DNA of 64,000 bases from contig NZ_JBJXRG010000001.1 of assembly GCF_046254955.1 (NCBI RefSeq), forward strand, positions 868,001-932,000, written 5' to 3'. Made by a program: the position numbers and the translations under genes. Shown piece by piece: positions 16,764-25,101 of the stretch (positions are counted from its first letter, which is position 1; each line of letters opens with the position of its first letter). Source of the DNA: Qipengyuania_C sp046254955 (GTDB taxonomy: Bacteria; Pseudomonadota; Alphaproteobacteria; Sphingomonadales; Sphingomonadaceae). The notes under the pieces are model-generated. The model ran no database searches and was not told the DNA's origin. It saw only the letters and a program-made list of their open reading frames with translations.

Positions 16764-17609
16764 ATGACTCGCCTACACCTCCATCTAGTATCGGATTCCA
16801 CCGGCGAAACGCTCGAAATGATCGCTAAGGCCGCGCTGGCCCAGTTCGACGACGCGCAGGTGACGCGGCACTTCTGGCCGATGGTGCGATCGCGCCAGCA
16901 TCTCGACCGGATCATGCCGGATATCGCGCAGAATCCCGGGCTGGTACTGTTCACGCTGGTTAATCCTGAAACGCGCAAGCGCCTGGAGGAGCAGTGTCGT
17001 GCCTCGGGCCTTCCGGCGGTCCCGGCGCTGGATGCAGTGACGGAATCGCTCGAATCGCAACTGGGGCAGGAAGCGCACGGGAAACCGGGCCGACAACACA
17101 CCATGGATGAGGCCTATTTCGACCGGGTCGAGGCAATCCAATACACGATCGCGCATGATGACGGTATCGGACACGAGGACTGGGAAGAGGCGGACATTGT
17201 TCTTGCTGGTGTCTCACGCACCTCGAAAACGCCCACCAGCATCTACCTCGCTAATCGTGGCTACAAGACTGCCAATATCCCGATCGTTGTCGAAAGTCCG
17301 CCCCCCGACGTACTCTTCCGGCTACGCAAACCATTGGTGGTAGGGCTGACGACTGCGCCCGACCGGCTGGTGCAGATCCGCCGCAATCGCCTACTCAGCC
17401 TGCATGAGGATACCGATACGAGCTACGTGCAGGACGACCGGGTGAGGGAAGAGCTCAAGTATGCGCGCCGTATGTTTGCCGACAACGGCTGGCCAGTAAT
17501 CGATGTGACGAGGCGTTCTATCGAAGAAACTGCGGCCGCGGCGATTCGATTATTGAGCCACCGCGAGGCCGATGAAACGCCGTCACTTCTGGGTTCCAAG
17601 CCGATATGA
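16764..17609 (+). CDS. Kinase/pyrophosphorylase (PEP synthase / pyruvate phosphate dikinase regulator, DUF299)
   Basis: A 281-residue bifunctional ADP-dependent kinase and phosphate-dependent pyrophosphorylase family member. Relatives switch PEP synthase or pyruvate phosphate dikinase on and off by threonine phosphorylation. The P loop GVSRTSKT is at residues 149-156. The N-terminal HLHLVSDSTGETLE and C-terminal NGWPVIDVTRRSIEETAA are family signatures. The start at 16764 (MTRLHLH) is chosen; the 65 upstream in-frame codons lie in the origin-like gap and look non-coding. Which target it controls cannot be read from this window. It overlaps maf by four bases. Confidence 0.92.
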   Translation: MTRLHLHLVSDSTGETLEMIAKAALAQFDDAQVTRHFWPMVRSRQHLDRIMPDIAQNPGLVLFTLVNPETRKRLEEQCRASGLPAVPALDAVTESLESQLGQEAHGKPGRQHTMDEAYFDRVEAIQYTIAHDDGIGHEDWEEADIVLAGVSRTSKTPTSIYLANRGYKTANIPIVVESPPPDVLFRLRKPLVVGLTTAPDRLVQIRRNRLLSLHEDTDTSYVQDDRVREELKYARRMFADNGWPVIDVTRRSIEETAAAAIRLLSHREADETPSLLGSKPI

Positions 17610-18190
17610 TTGTGCTTGCTTCGAAAAGCGCGTCACGCCGGGCGATGCTCGACCAGGTCGGCATCGAATTTGATTGCGACCCTGCCGATATCGACGAACG
17701 CGCGCTTGAGGCGGAGATGGACGATGCTGGTCCCGAGGAGGTGGTGCAGGCCCTCGCTGCGGCCAAGGCGGCGGAGGTATCTTCGCGGCGATCCGATGAA
17801 GTTGTGCTCGGGAGCGATTCACTCGTGGTCGTCGGCGAACGACGCTTCGACAAACCCCTAGACCGCGAGAATGCCGCCGAGCACCTCCACTTCTTCTCGG
17901 GCAAGTCGATGATCCTCCACAGCGCAGCAGCGCTGGCGCGCGGCGGCAAGGTCGAATGGGTCGGGCATAGCGAGGCGCGGCTGGATGTGCGCGCATTAAG
18001 CGAGGATTTCATCCAATCCTATCTCGATGCGGAATGGCCCGCCGTATCGGGCTGCGTCGGCGTGTTCCGGATCGAAGCGCGCGGTCCGCAGCTGTTTGAG
18101 CGCATCATTGGTGACCAGTTCACTGTGTTGGGTATGCCCTTACTGCAAGTGTTGGCCGCACTGCGCGAACGAGGGGAGATCCTCTCGTGA
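17606..18190 (+). CDS. maf: Maf family nucleoside triphosphate pyrophosphatase
   Basis: A 194-residue cytoplasmic pyrophosphatase acting on non-canonical or modified nucleotides. It begins MIVLASKSASRRAML, with the phosphate-binding Ser-Ala-Ser-Arg-Arg. The catalytic acidic residue is Asp71 in GSDSLVV, and the later ESYLDAEWP-like segment (QSYLDAEWPAVSGCVG) and GDQFTVLGMPL are typical. It sits in the conserved series PDRP-maf-aroE-coaE-dnaQ with four-base overlaps on both sides. The length is normal for the family. Confidence 0.92.
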   Translation: MIVLASKSASRRAMLDQVGIEFDCDPADIDERALEAEMDDAGPEEVVQALAAAKAAEVSSRRSDEVVLGSDSLVVVGERRFDKPLDRENAAEHLHFFSGKSMILHSAAALARGGKVEWVGHSEARLDVRALSEDFIQSYLDAEWPAVSGCVGVFRIEARGPQLFERIIGDQFTVLGMPLLQVLAALRERGEILS

Positions 18191-19059
18191 GCAGGCCCTA
18201 TGCGGAAGTGATTGGCGATCCGATTGCGCAATCGAAATCGCCCGCGATCCATGGGTTCTGGCTGGGCAAGCTGGGGATCGAGGCGGATTACCGCGCCTGC
18301 CATGTGCTGGGCGACGGGCTGGCGGACTATCTAGCCGCCCGGCGCGCCGATCCCGATTGGTGCGGGTGCAATGTCACCATGCCGCATAAGCAGGCGGTGA
18401 TACTGCATCTCTACAGTGCCGAAGAGCCGGCGAGAAGCATCGGCGCTGTCAACACAATCTATCCTGCGTACGACCGGCTGCTAGCGGGGCAAAACACCGA
18501 TGTGCCCGGCTTCCTCGAACCGCTCCGAGCTGAGCTGGAGAAGAAGCACTACTTTCGCATGGCGCGGATTCTCGGGACCGGCGGCGCGGCGCGGGCGATT
18601 GTCACAGCTCTGGCCGCAGATGGTTTCACCCTGGTGCTGGCGGGGCGCAACCCCGACAAGGCGCGCGCCATGCTCGATGAGCTTGCCCCTGCCAAGGAGA
18701 GCGGGGGCGGCGAGCACCATGCAGTGGATCTCGCTCATTTTGCCCAGCCGACCGACTTCGCCTTTGATGACCGCGAAGGCTGCCTCGATCTGGTGGTCAA
18801 TGCCTCGCCGCTCGGCATGCGCGGGCAGCCGCCGCTCGCTTTCGACTGGAGCCACGCCCCGCCCGGCGCAATCGCCTATGATATTGTCACCGATCCGCTT
18901 GAGACCGAGTTTCTTACAAATGCCCGAGCAGCAGGCCACCGCACTATCGATGGCCTCAATATGCTGATCGGGCAGGCGGCGGTCGCGTTCGAATACTTCT
19001 TCGGCCAGCCCGCCCCGCGCGAGCATGATGCAGAATTGCGAAGGATACTCAGCTCTTGA
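18187..19059 (+). CDS. aroE: Shikimate dehydrogenase (NADP-dependent) AroE
   Basis: A 290-residue enzyme reducing 3-dehydroshikimate to shikimate in aromatic amino acid synthesis. The shikimate-binding SKSPAIHGFWL at about residues 17-27 and the catalytic NVTMPHK are present. The nucleotide fold has GTGGAARAI, then NASPLGMRG and the C-terminal LNMLIGQAAVAFE. It starts with GTG in a GTGA overlap with the maf stop. It ends overlapping the TTG start of coaE, so the translation units are tightly coupled. Confidence 0.94.
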   Translation: MSRPYAEVIGDPIAQSKSPAIHGFWLGKLGIEADYRACHVLGDGLADYLAARRADPDWCGCNVTMPHKQAVILHLYSAEEPARSIGAVNTIYPAYDRLLAGQNTDVPGFLEPLRAELEKKHYFRMARILGTGGAARAIVTALAADGFTLVLAGRNPDKARAMLDELAPAKESGGGEHHAVDLAHFAQPTDFAFDDREGCLDLVVNASPLGMRGQPPLAFDWSHAPPGAIAYDIVTDPLETEFLTNARAAGHRTIDGLNMLIGQAAVAFEYFFGQPAPREHDAELRRILSS

Positions 19060-19652
19060 CCCGGCCCCGAATCCTTGGACTTACCGGTTCGATCGGTATG
19101 GGCAAGTCGACCGTTGCAGCGATGTTTGTCGAGCACGGCGTTCCGGTGTTCGATGCCGATGCTGATGTGCGCCGCATGCAGGGTCCCGGTGGCAAGCTGC
19201 TTCCCGCTATCGAAGCACGTTTTCCCGGTTCTACAGGACCGGAGGGCGTAAAGCGGGATGTGTTGGGGGAGCAGGTCTTCGGCGATCCCGAAGCACTCGC
19301 AGATCTGGAAGCGATCGTGCATCCGGCAGTGGGCCAGAACCGCGCGGCTTTCCTGCTCGAGCATGCCAATGCGGATATGGTGTTGTTTGATATACCGTTG
19401 CTGTTCGAAAAGGGTGGCCACGAAGCGGTCGACACAGTGATCGTGGTATCTGCGCCTCCAGAGGCCCAACGAAAGCGCGTCCTCGCACGCCCTGGTATGA
19501 CACCGGAGAAGTTCGCCCATATCCTTGAGCTGCAAGTACCAGATGCCGAAAAGCGCGCCCGCGCGGATCATGTGATCGATACAGGGACCACCCTTGCGGA
19601 AACCGAACTTGCGGTGAAATCAGTCATCGAGCAGCTGCGCCAGGCAGACTGA
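19056..19652 (+). CDS. coaE: Dephospho-CoA kinase CoaE
   Basis: A 198-residue enzyme phosphorylating dephospho-CoA, the last step of coenzyme A synthesis. The P loop GSIGMGKST is at residues 10-18. FDADADVRRMQGPGG and the LFEKGGHEAVDTVIVVSAP segment are typical. The start is TTG at 19056, overlapping the aroE stop, because no ATG or GTG gives the full N-terminus with the P loop. This conserved origin-adjacent order matches Caulobacter. Confidence 0.94.
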   Translation: MTRPRILGLTGSIGMGKSTVAAMFVEHGVPVFDADADVRRMQGPGGKLLPAIEARFPGSTGPEGVKRDVLGEQVFGDPEALADLEAIVHPAVGQNRAAFLLEHANADMVLFDIPLLFEKGGHEAVDTVIVVSAPPEAQRKRVLARPGMTPEKFAHILELQVPDAEKRARADHVIDTGTTLAETELAVKSVIEQLRQAD

Positions 19653-19721
19653 CACGTATCACGTCGAATACGTGCTCGACCCCCCTTGCAAGCTTCAGGA
19701 TTCAGGCCGATAGTGCTGCCA

Positions 19722-20426
19722 ATGCGCGAAATCGTGTTCGATACCGAAACCACCGGCCTTGATCCCAAATCGGGGGACCGGATGGTCGAAATAGGCTGCA
19801 TCGAACTGATCAACCGGATGCCAACCGGTGAGACCTATCACAGCTACTATAATCCTGAACGCGACATGCCCTCGGGGGCGGAAGCTGTGCACGGGCTTTC
19901 GGCAGCCTTTCTTTCTGACAAGCCCATGTTCGGCTCCAAAGCCGACGGGTTGCTCGAGTTTCTGCAGGACTCACCTTTAGTTGCGCACAACGCCTCTTTC
20001 GATTTCGGCTTCCTTAACAACGAGCTCACTCTGTGTGGCCGCGATATCGTGTCGATGGATCGCATGGTCGACACAGTCGCGCTTGCGCGCAAGCGCCATC
20101 CCGGGGCGAAACTTTCGCTCGATGCATTGTGCACTCGCTACGGCATCGATCGTAGCCACCGGGTCAAGCATGGCGCGTTGCTCGATGCCGAATTGCTGGC
20201 GCAGGTTTATCTCGAGCTTCTGGGTGGACGACAGATAGGTCTTTCGCTCGCTGCAGACGCCGGGGCGAGTGCGCCAAATGGCGATGGGCGGATTGCTGCT
20301 GCAGGGGCTGTGCGCAAGCCGATGGGCGAGCGGCGCGAGCCACGTCCGCATGTTGCTAGCCCTAGCGAGCTGGAGCGGCATGCCGAATTTGTTGGGCAGA
20401 TCGAGAATGCTCTTTGGCGCAGCTGA
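19722..20426 (+). CDS. dnaQ: DNA polymerase III epsilon subunit, proofreading 3'-5' exonuclease
   Basis: A 234-residue DEDDh exonuclease. Motif I is FDTETTG (residues 6-12), motif II is HNASFDFGFLN, and motif III is the HGALLDAELLAQVY segment with the catalytic His and Asp. The C-terminal tail after about residue 180 is low-complexity and would bind the polymerase alpha subunit. The start at 19722 (MREIVFDTETTG) is chosen because homologues begin there; a TTG 12 codons upstream keeps the frame open. It follows coaE by 69 bases. Confidence 0.93.
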   Translation: MREIVFDTETTGLDPKSGDRMVEIGCIELINRMPTGETYHSYYNPERDMPSGAEAVHGLSAAFLSDKPMFGSKADGLLEFLQDSPLVAHNASFDFGFLNNELTLCGRDIVSMDRMVDTVALARKRHPGAKLSLDALCTRYGIDRSHRVKHGALLDAELLAQVYLELLGGRQIGLSLAADAGASAPNGDGRIAAAGAVRKPMGERREPRPHVASPSELERHAEFVGQIENALWRS

Positions 20427-20470
20427 GTTCGCTCGGCGCGCAAGACTGAATTGAAGGGGTAGGAGAGTTT

Positions 20471-21040
20471 ATGGAAGTTCGCGTTTCAGGGCATCAGATC
20501 GATACTGGCAGCGCTTTGCAAGAGCATGTCTCCGAGCGCCTGACGTCGATGGTCGAGAAGTACTTCAATCGCGCGATTTCTTCACATGTGACATTCGGCA
20601 AGGAAGCAGGGGGCGCTTTCAGCTGCGATATAGTGACGCATGTCATGCAGGGCATGATTGTAAAGGCTCACGGTGTTGCTCACGACATCCATCAATCGCT
20701 CGACCAAGCGACAGCCAAAATTGACAAACAGCTCCGGCGATACAAGCGGCGTATCCAGGATCGCCACAAGCAGCAGTCTTACGCGCAGCGAGAAGAGGAG
20801 GCGGCTTATACCATATTTGCCCCAATAGAGGACGATGTGGAGGAGGTTGAAACCAGCGATGCGCCGCCGATTATCGCTGAAACTACGGCTGATATTCCAG
20901 AAGCCAGCGTCGCAGATGCCGTGATGATGCTTGATCTCCGTGACACCAATGCGCTGTTTTTCAAAAATGCTGGAACTGAGCGGCATAATATGGTTTATCG
21001 CCGCCGCGATGGCTCGATCGGATGGGTTGAGCCCCGCTGA
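20471..21040 (+). CDS. hpf: Ribosome hibernation-promoting factor, long form (HPF/RaiA)
   Basis: A 189-residue protein that inactivates ribosomes as 100S dimers during starvation. The N-terminal ribosome-binding domain (residues 1-100) begins MEVRVSGHQIDTGSALQEHV and has ATAKIDKQLRRYKRRI near its end. A linker follows, then a C-terminal dimerisation domain of about 55 residues (MMLDLRDTNALFFKN, MVYRRRDGSIGWVEP). The two-domain layout marks the long form. AGGGGTAGGAG provides a strong ribosome site. It is followed by a PtsN-like gene, the same pairing as in the rpoN region of other proteobacteria, but rpoN is absent here. Confidence 0.93.
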   Translation: MEVRVSGHQIDTGSALQEHVSERLTSMVEKYFNRAISSHVTFGKEAGGAFSCDIVTHVMQGMIVKAHGVAHDIHQSLDQATAKIDKQLRRYKRRIQDRHKQQSYAQREEEAAYTIFAPIEDDVEEVETSDAPPIIAETTADIPEASVADAVMMLDLRDTNALFFKNAGTERHNMVYRRRDGSIGWVEPR

Positions 21041-21090
21041 CGCCGGGATTTTTGAGGGTTACCGGCAGACTCACCCAAGCTGGGGGAACC

Positions 21091-21116
21091 GGAACCGGGA
21101 ACGGCGCGCGAGCGTT
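21091..21116 (+). promoter_or_regulatory. Possible EcfG (general stress sigma factor) promoter before ptsN
   Basis: GGAAC at 21091-21095 is followed after 17 bases by CGTT at 21113-21116. This matches the alphaproteobacterial EcfG pattern (GGAAC, 16-17 bases, CGTT). Two further GGAAC copies sit at 21085 and 21098, which may be chance in a GC-rich stretch. The ptsN start is about 50 bases downstream. Confidence 0.4.
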
Positions 21117-21166
21117 GAACCGATGAGCTGTTTGCTTTTTTAAGGGACGCAAAGACCAAGATTGCC

Positions 21167-21628
21167 ATGAATGCCAAGTTTAATCTTTTACCCGATGCGA
21201 TCGATACGATCGGTGCTGACGAGAAGCATGAAATTCTCTCAGCGCTGGCTGAGTTGTTTGCCCGGGTGTATGAGCTTGATGCACCCCAAGTGCTTGAATC
21301 TTTGGAAGAGCGTGAAAATCTTGGATCGACAGGCTTCGGGCGGGGCGTTGCGATTCCCCATGCCCGCATAGAAGGGATTAACCGCCCGGTCGCAGCACTG
21401 CTGAAGCTGAAAAATGCAGTCGAGTTCGAGGCGGCGGACGGCATGCCTGTGGATCTCGTGATTGGTTTGTTATCTCCGAGCAACGCCGGCGCTACGCACT
21501 TACATGCGCTTGCAGCGATCTCAAGAATGGTGCGAGATGAAGATATTCACCAGGCGCTTGTCGAAGCGAGTGACAATGAAGCACTGTTTGCGCTTCTAAC
21601 AAACGTTACGGATCGCGACGCTGCCTGA
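21167..21628 (+). CDS. ptsN: PTS IIA-like nitrogen-regulatory protein PtsN
   Basis: A 153-residue EIIA-Ntr domain protein of the nitrogen phosphotransferase system. The phosphorylation site is His65 in VAIPHARIEG. STGFGRGVAIPHA, VDLVIGLLSPSNAGATHLHALA and the ending ALFALLTNVTD fit the family. It passes phosphate as a regulator rather than transporting sugar. Together with the preceding hpf gene it suggests a nutrient-stress unit. A candidate EcfG promoter lies in the 126-base gap before it. The upstream PTS proteins are not in this window. Confidence 0.9.
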   Translation: MNAKFNLLPDAIDTIGADEKHEILSALAELFARVYELDAPQVLESLEERENLGSTGFGRGVAIPHARIEGINRPVAALLKLKNAVEFEAADGMPVDLVIGLLSPSNAGATHLHALAAISRMVRDEDIHQALVEASDNEALFALLTNVTDRDAA

Positions 21629-21645
21629 GGAGGCAAGTCAATGTC

Positions 21646-22131
21646 TTGGAGCGCAGTGATTTCCTGGGATCCATCAAGGTGAGCGGAGCCGAACAGCACT
21701 ACCGGGCGCTCGAGAATCTGTATCGATCGGCACCCATCAATTCCCTCTTCGCCTCCGAGATTGAGATCACGGGTGAGGGGCTGGCGGAGATCAGCTTCGA
21801 TGTGACCGAAGCCGCCTATCACGCAGCCGGTGCAGCACATGGTACTATTTACTTCAAGATGCTCGATGATGCGGCTTTCTACGCCGCAAATACATTGGCA
21901 ACCGACCGCTTCCTTCTGACAACCTCATTCAACCTGCACTTCACCAAGCCCGTCCGCGAAGGAAAGGTCGTTGCGGAAGGGCGGTGGGTAAGCGGCCGCC
22001 GCCGTGTGTTTGTTGCCGAATCGCGCCTGATCGATGCCGAGGGCGATGAAATCGGGCGCGGGACCGGCACATTCATGCGCTCGCGAATCGCGTTGTACGG
22101 GCTTGCGGGTTACGACCCCGGGACGAGCTGA
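21646..22131 (+). CDS. PaaI-like hotdog-fold thioesterase
   Basis: A 161-residue hotdog-fold protein, probably hydrolysing an acyl-CoA or acyl carrier thioester. The segments AAYHAAGAAHGTIYFKMLDDAAFYAAN (in pieces) and TTSFNLHFTKPVREGKVVAEG match the PaaI/YiiD class. The in-frame start is TTG at 21646, 12 bases after AGGAGG. A better placed ATG at 21641 is in another frame and stops after 13 codons, which hints at a one-base difference or at use of the TTG. A GTG at 21679 is a further option. The substrate is unknown. Confidence 0.8.
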   Translation: MERSDFLGSIKVSGAEQHYRALENLYRSAPINSLFASEIEITGEGLAEISFDVTEAAYHAAGAAHGTIYFKMLDDAAFYAANTLATDRFLLTTSFNLHFTKPVREGKVVAEGRWVSGRRRVFVAESRLIDAEGDEIGRGTGTFMRSRIALYGLAGYDPGTS

Positions 22132-22134
22132 GGC

Positions 22135-22470
22135 GTGGATACACGCCTTCCCACACACCTCGAAGTGTCCGGCCTGATCCGCGCGGTTGAGGCTGCAGGA
22201 GGTTTCGCTACTGTGTTGGCGAAAGGGGAACGCGATGCGGGAACCCTTGCCATATTAACCATAGAGCGTGACAAAAATGCACGTTTTCACGAGCGAATGC
22301 CGCAAATGGATGGTTCGCGGACCTTTGTCTGCACCCGTGAGGAAGATCCTGAGAAAAAACAAGAATTTTCCGAATATGTGGCGAAGAGGCGGCGCCAGGA
22401 TGGAGATTTATGGGTTGTTGAACTGGATGTCCCAGATGGAGAACGGTTCATCGCTGCACTGCAGCATTGA
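22135..22470 (+). CDS. DUF1491 family protein
   Basis: A 111-residue protein of unknown function. It begins MDTRLPTHLEVSGLIRAVEA (GTG start) and contains GGFATVLAKGERDAGTLAIL and the C-terminal DLWVVELDVPDGERFIA. This pattern fits DUF1491, which I recall as an alphaproteobacterial family. There is no signal peptide or membrane segment. It starts three bases after the thioesterase stop, so both are likely on one transcript. Confidence 0.82.
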   Translation: MDTRLPTHLEVSGLIRAVEAAGGFATVLAKGERDAGTLAILTIERDKNARFHERMPQMDGSRTFVCTREEDPEKKQEFSEYVAKRRRQDGDLWVVELDVPDGERFIAALQH

Positions 22471-22670
22471 GTTGACTTAACGATTCAGTCCCCTATTTGG
22501 CCGCCATCTTCCAGAAAGCGTAGGCGATGGGGCGGCATTGGGGCCGGGCCTGTTAGCACGCAGACGGGAGGCGGCCGGCAGGTCAGCAATGAACCCAATC
22601 CAATGACGCAAGCAACGCGCATCGGGTTCCAGCCTGCGCAGGTCCGTCTACCGCCCTGATTGACGGGATC

Positions 22671-23351
22671 ATGAGTCGTAAGACTACGAAAGCAAGCATT
22701 GCAGCGATCGCTGCAAGTCTGATGGTTGTATTTGCAAGCGCCGATGGATCGGGCGCTATCGCACAGGATACAGAAGCCGGCGAAACCATTCAGAAAGGCG
22801 AATTGGCCCTCACCGACGAGATCGTCCCCGAGGTCCCCGCCACAGAACCGATCCAGGACACTCTTTTCATCTCTGAGGAAGTTGCTCAGCCGGTCACAGG
22901 ATCGTCGACTGTCGCAGCTCCTGAACCCAAGGCTGCCAGCCTGCATGCCCTGGTCGCAGATATGCGAGTTCCGGAACAACTTTCCGAGCAGATGCAATGT
23001 CTTGCCGGTGCCGTATATTTCGAAGCGCGCGGCGAGCCGCTTGCTGGTCAGTTGGCAGTGGCGCGGGTCGTCATAAACCGCGCGGAATCAAGCCGTTTTC
23101 CGGCGAGCTATTGCGGTGTTGTTTACCAGCGTGCGCAGTTTTCGTTCGTAAATAATGGCTCGATGCCTCGCATCAAAACCGGATCGCGTGCGTGGCAGCG
23201 CGCACGCGCAGTGGCGCGTATCGCCCATGAGGGAATGTGGGACAGCCAGGCGGCCGATTCCCTCTACTTTCATGCCAATTATGTGAAACCTCGCTGGGCC
23301 CGCGCTAAGCAGGCACGCGCGACGATCAACACGCACATTTTCTATAGGTAG
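22671..23351 (+). CDS. Cell wall hydrolase (SleB/Hydrolase_2 domain)
   Basis: A 226-residue exported protein. The signal peptide covers about residues 1-32 (ending GAIAQ), followed by an acidic linker rich in Pro, Thr and Glu. The catalytic Hydrolase_2 domain occupies about residues 105-226, with CLAGAVYFEARGEPLAGQLA containing the likely catalytic Glu, then VVINRAESSRFPASYCGVVYQ and FSFVNNGSMP. Relatives cleave peptidoglycan as lytic transglycosylase-like enzymes. Two cysteines (in QMQCLAG and ASYCGV) may form a disulfide in the periplasm. The 200-base gap before it shows no other gene. Confidence 0.87.
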   Translation: MSRKTTKASIAAIAASLMVVFASADGSGAIAQDTEAGETIQKGELALTDEIVPEVPATEPIQDTLFISEEVAQPVTGSSTVAAPEPKAASLHALVADMRVPEQLSEQMQCLAGAVYFEARGEPLAGQLAVARVVINRAESSRFPASYCGVVYQRAQFSFVNNGSMPRIKTGSRAWQRARAVARIAHEGMWDSQAADSLYFHANYVKPRWARAKQARATINTHIFYR

Positions 23352-23378
23352 GCAAGCTTCAGGCGCCAGCCGCCGAGA

Positions 23379-24152
23379 TTAGCGAGCGACTTCCACCCAT
23401 ATGGGTGCATGGTCGCTCGCTTTTTCGCGTCCGCGATGTTCCTTGTCGACGCCTGCTGCGGTGAGGCTGTCGGCGAGCTCCGGGCTGAGCAGCAAATGAT
23501 CGATGCGAAAACCATGGTCTCTTTGCCATGCGCCGCGCTGGTAATCCCAATAAGTCCACACCCCGCCGCGTGGATTGAGTGTGGCTAGCGCATCGGCCCA
23601 GCCGTCGCCCAACAGGCGCGCATAGGCCGCACGCGATTCGGGCTGCATGAGTGCATCGTCCTGCATCGACTTGGTCGACCAGACGTCTCGGTCTTCAGGA
23701 ATGACATTGTAGTCGCCCACGAGTGCACAGGGGATCTCCTGTTCCCACAATGTGCGGGCATGTGCGCGCAAACGCTCCATCCAAGCGAGCTTGTAGTCGA
23801 ATTTCGGCCCTGGATGCGGGTTGCCGTTCGGCAAGTAGATCGATGCGACCCTGACGCCGTCTACCTCGGCTTCGAGATAGCGTGATTGCTCGTCTGAAGC
23901 ATCACCTGGTAGACCGCGTTGCGTTTCTTTTGGTTCCACACCGTCCGCGAGGATTGCCACACCATTGAAGCTCTTCTGGCCGTGCCAGATCGCCTTGTAA
24001 CCAATCTTCTCGAAGGCATCGGCAGGGAAGCCATCATCCTGGCTCTTGATCTCTTGCAGGCACGCCACTTTGGGGCGCGTTTCCTCGAGCCATTCCAGCA
24101 AGCGTGGAAGGCGAGCCTTGATGCCGTTTATATTGAATGACGCGATCCGCAC
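23379..24152 (-). CDS. xthA: Exodeoxyribonuclease III
   Basis: A 257-residue Mg-dependent AP endonuclease and 3' exonuclease of base excision repair. Motifs in order: FNINGIKARL at the N-terminus, ACLQEIKSQ with the metal-binding Glu, YLPNGNPHPG, GDYNVIPEDRDVW and the C-terminal SDHAPIWV with the catalytic Asp and His. I place the start at the GTG at 24152 (MRIASFNINGI), because upstream ATGs would overlap the erpA coding sequence and the enzyme family starts here. It lies ten bases after the A-type carrier gene and is probably co-transcribed. Confidence 0.93.
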   Translation of the reverse strand: MRIASFNINGIKARLPRLLEWLEETRPKVACLQEIKSQDDGFPADAFEKIGYKAIWHGQKSFNGVAILADGVEPKETQRGLPGDASDEQSRYLEAEVDGVRVASIYLPNGNPHPGPKFDYKLAWMERLRAHARTLWEQEIPCALVGDYNVIPEDRDVWSTKSMQDDALMQPESRAAYARLLGDGWADALATLNPRGGVWTYWDYQRGAWQRDHGFRIDHLLLSPELADSLTAAGVDKEHRGREKASDHAPIWVEVAR

Positions 24153-24162
24153 GCGCCGATCT

Positions 24163-24492
24163 TTAGATACCGAAGCTGGAACCGCAACCGCAGCCCGCCG
24201 CGGCATTGGGGTTTTCCACTCGGAAAGCCGCGCCACCAAGCGATTCGACGAAATCGACCGTGCTACCTGCTACAAGATCGAGACTGATAGGATCGACCAC
24301 CAAGCGCACACCTTCGGTTTCGCTCACGATATCGTCAGCCTCTGCCGCTTCTGCGAGGTCGAACTTGTATTGAAAGCCCGAACACCCGCCGCCTTCGACC
24401 GACAGCCGCAGGAGTGCCGGCTTCGATTGTTTTTCGGCAATCGCAGCAACTCGCTTTGCAGCGGAAGGGGTAAGAGTAAGCGTTTCAGCCAT
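24163..24492 (-). CDS. erpA: A-type iron-sulfur cluster carrier, ErpA-like
   Basis: A 109-residue protein that delivers Fe-S clusters to target enzymes. The three cluster-binding cysteines are at Cys37 (GGGCSGF), Cys101 and Cys103 (GCGCGSSFGI). The IDPISLDLV-like segment (VVDPISLDLVAGSTVDFVE) is characteristic. It stands apart from the suf operon, which has its own A-type protein at 52458; the closer match to ErpA is judged by style only. It is followed by xthA on the same strand. Confidence 0.88.
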   Translation of the reverse strand: MAETLTLTPSAAKRVAAIAEKQSKPALLRLSVEGGGCSGFQYKFDLAEAAEADDIVSETEGVRLVVDPISLDLVAGSTVDFVESLGGAAFRVENPNAAAGCGCGSSFGI

Positions 24493-24554
24493 GGACCGAA
24501 TGTAGGTACGCGGCGCCGCTTGCTCAAGCGCAATCGATATCTGCGCGGAAAAGG

Positions 24555-24986
24555 CTAGCCGGTTGTGATATACTCGCGCATCGCCTGGGCCTCATGCTCA
24601 ACCTCGTCGATCCGTGATTTAACCAGGTCGCCGATGGAGATGAATCCGCACATCGCGCCGTTATCTGTCACTGGGAGATGGCGGATTCTGCGCCGTGTCA
24701 TCAGTCCGAGCGCCTCATCAACCCGAGTAGACTTCTCGACCGTAATGGCCGGAGCCGTCATGATGTCACCAACCCGGCAGGCGAGGCTACCAGAGCCATC
24801 TTTAGCCAGATTATAGAGGACATCGCGTTCCGAGAAAATGCCAGCCAGCGAGCCGTTCTCAAGTACCGGAACTGCTCCAATGCGTTTTTCCGCCAGCAGC
24901 TTGCAGGCATCAGCTACGCTTGCATTGGCATCGCATGTAATCACCGCGCTAGCAGAGCGGCTCGCGATCAATTGCGCTATTTCCAT
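24555..24986 (-). CDS. Tandem CBS-domain protein
   Basis: A 143-residue protein of two CBS repeats (about residues 8-62 and 75-130) with almost nothing else. Repeat cores are visible in ADACKLLAEKRIGAVPVLENGSLAGIFSERDVLY and VDEALGLMTRRRIRHLPVTDNGAMCGFISIGDLVK. Such proteins bind adenine nucleotides and regulate partners. The target is unknown. The start at 24986 is chosen because GAAGGAGGG sits immediately upstream; the longer frame to 25055 is unlikely. It ends with a short helical tail (EHEAQAMREYITTG). Confidence 0.88.
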   Translation of the reverse strand: MEIAQLIASRSASAVITCDANASVADACKLLAEKRIGAVPVLENGSLAGIFSERDVLYNLAKDGSGSLACRVGDIMTAPAITVEKSTRVDEALGLMTRRRIRHLPVTDNGAMCGFISIGDLVKSRIDEVEHEAQAMREYITTG

Positions 24987-25101
24987 GCTCCCTCCTTCTC
25001 TCTTCGGCCGGAGAATGCCATTTTTTTGAGCGCAAAGCGAGTCCGCGCCAATCACCTAAGCAATTGCGCTCTACTGCACCTTGGCCCATGAGCATGCTGA
25101 C

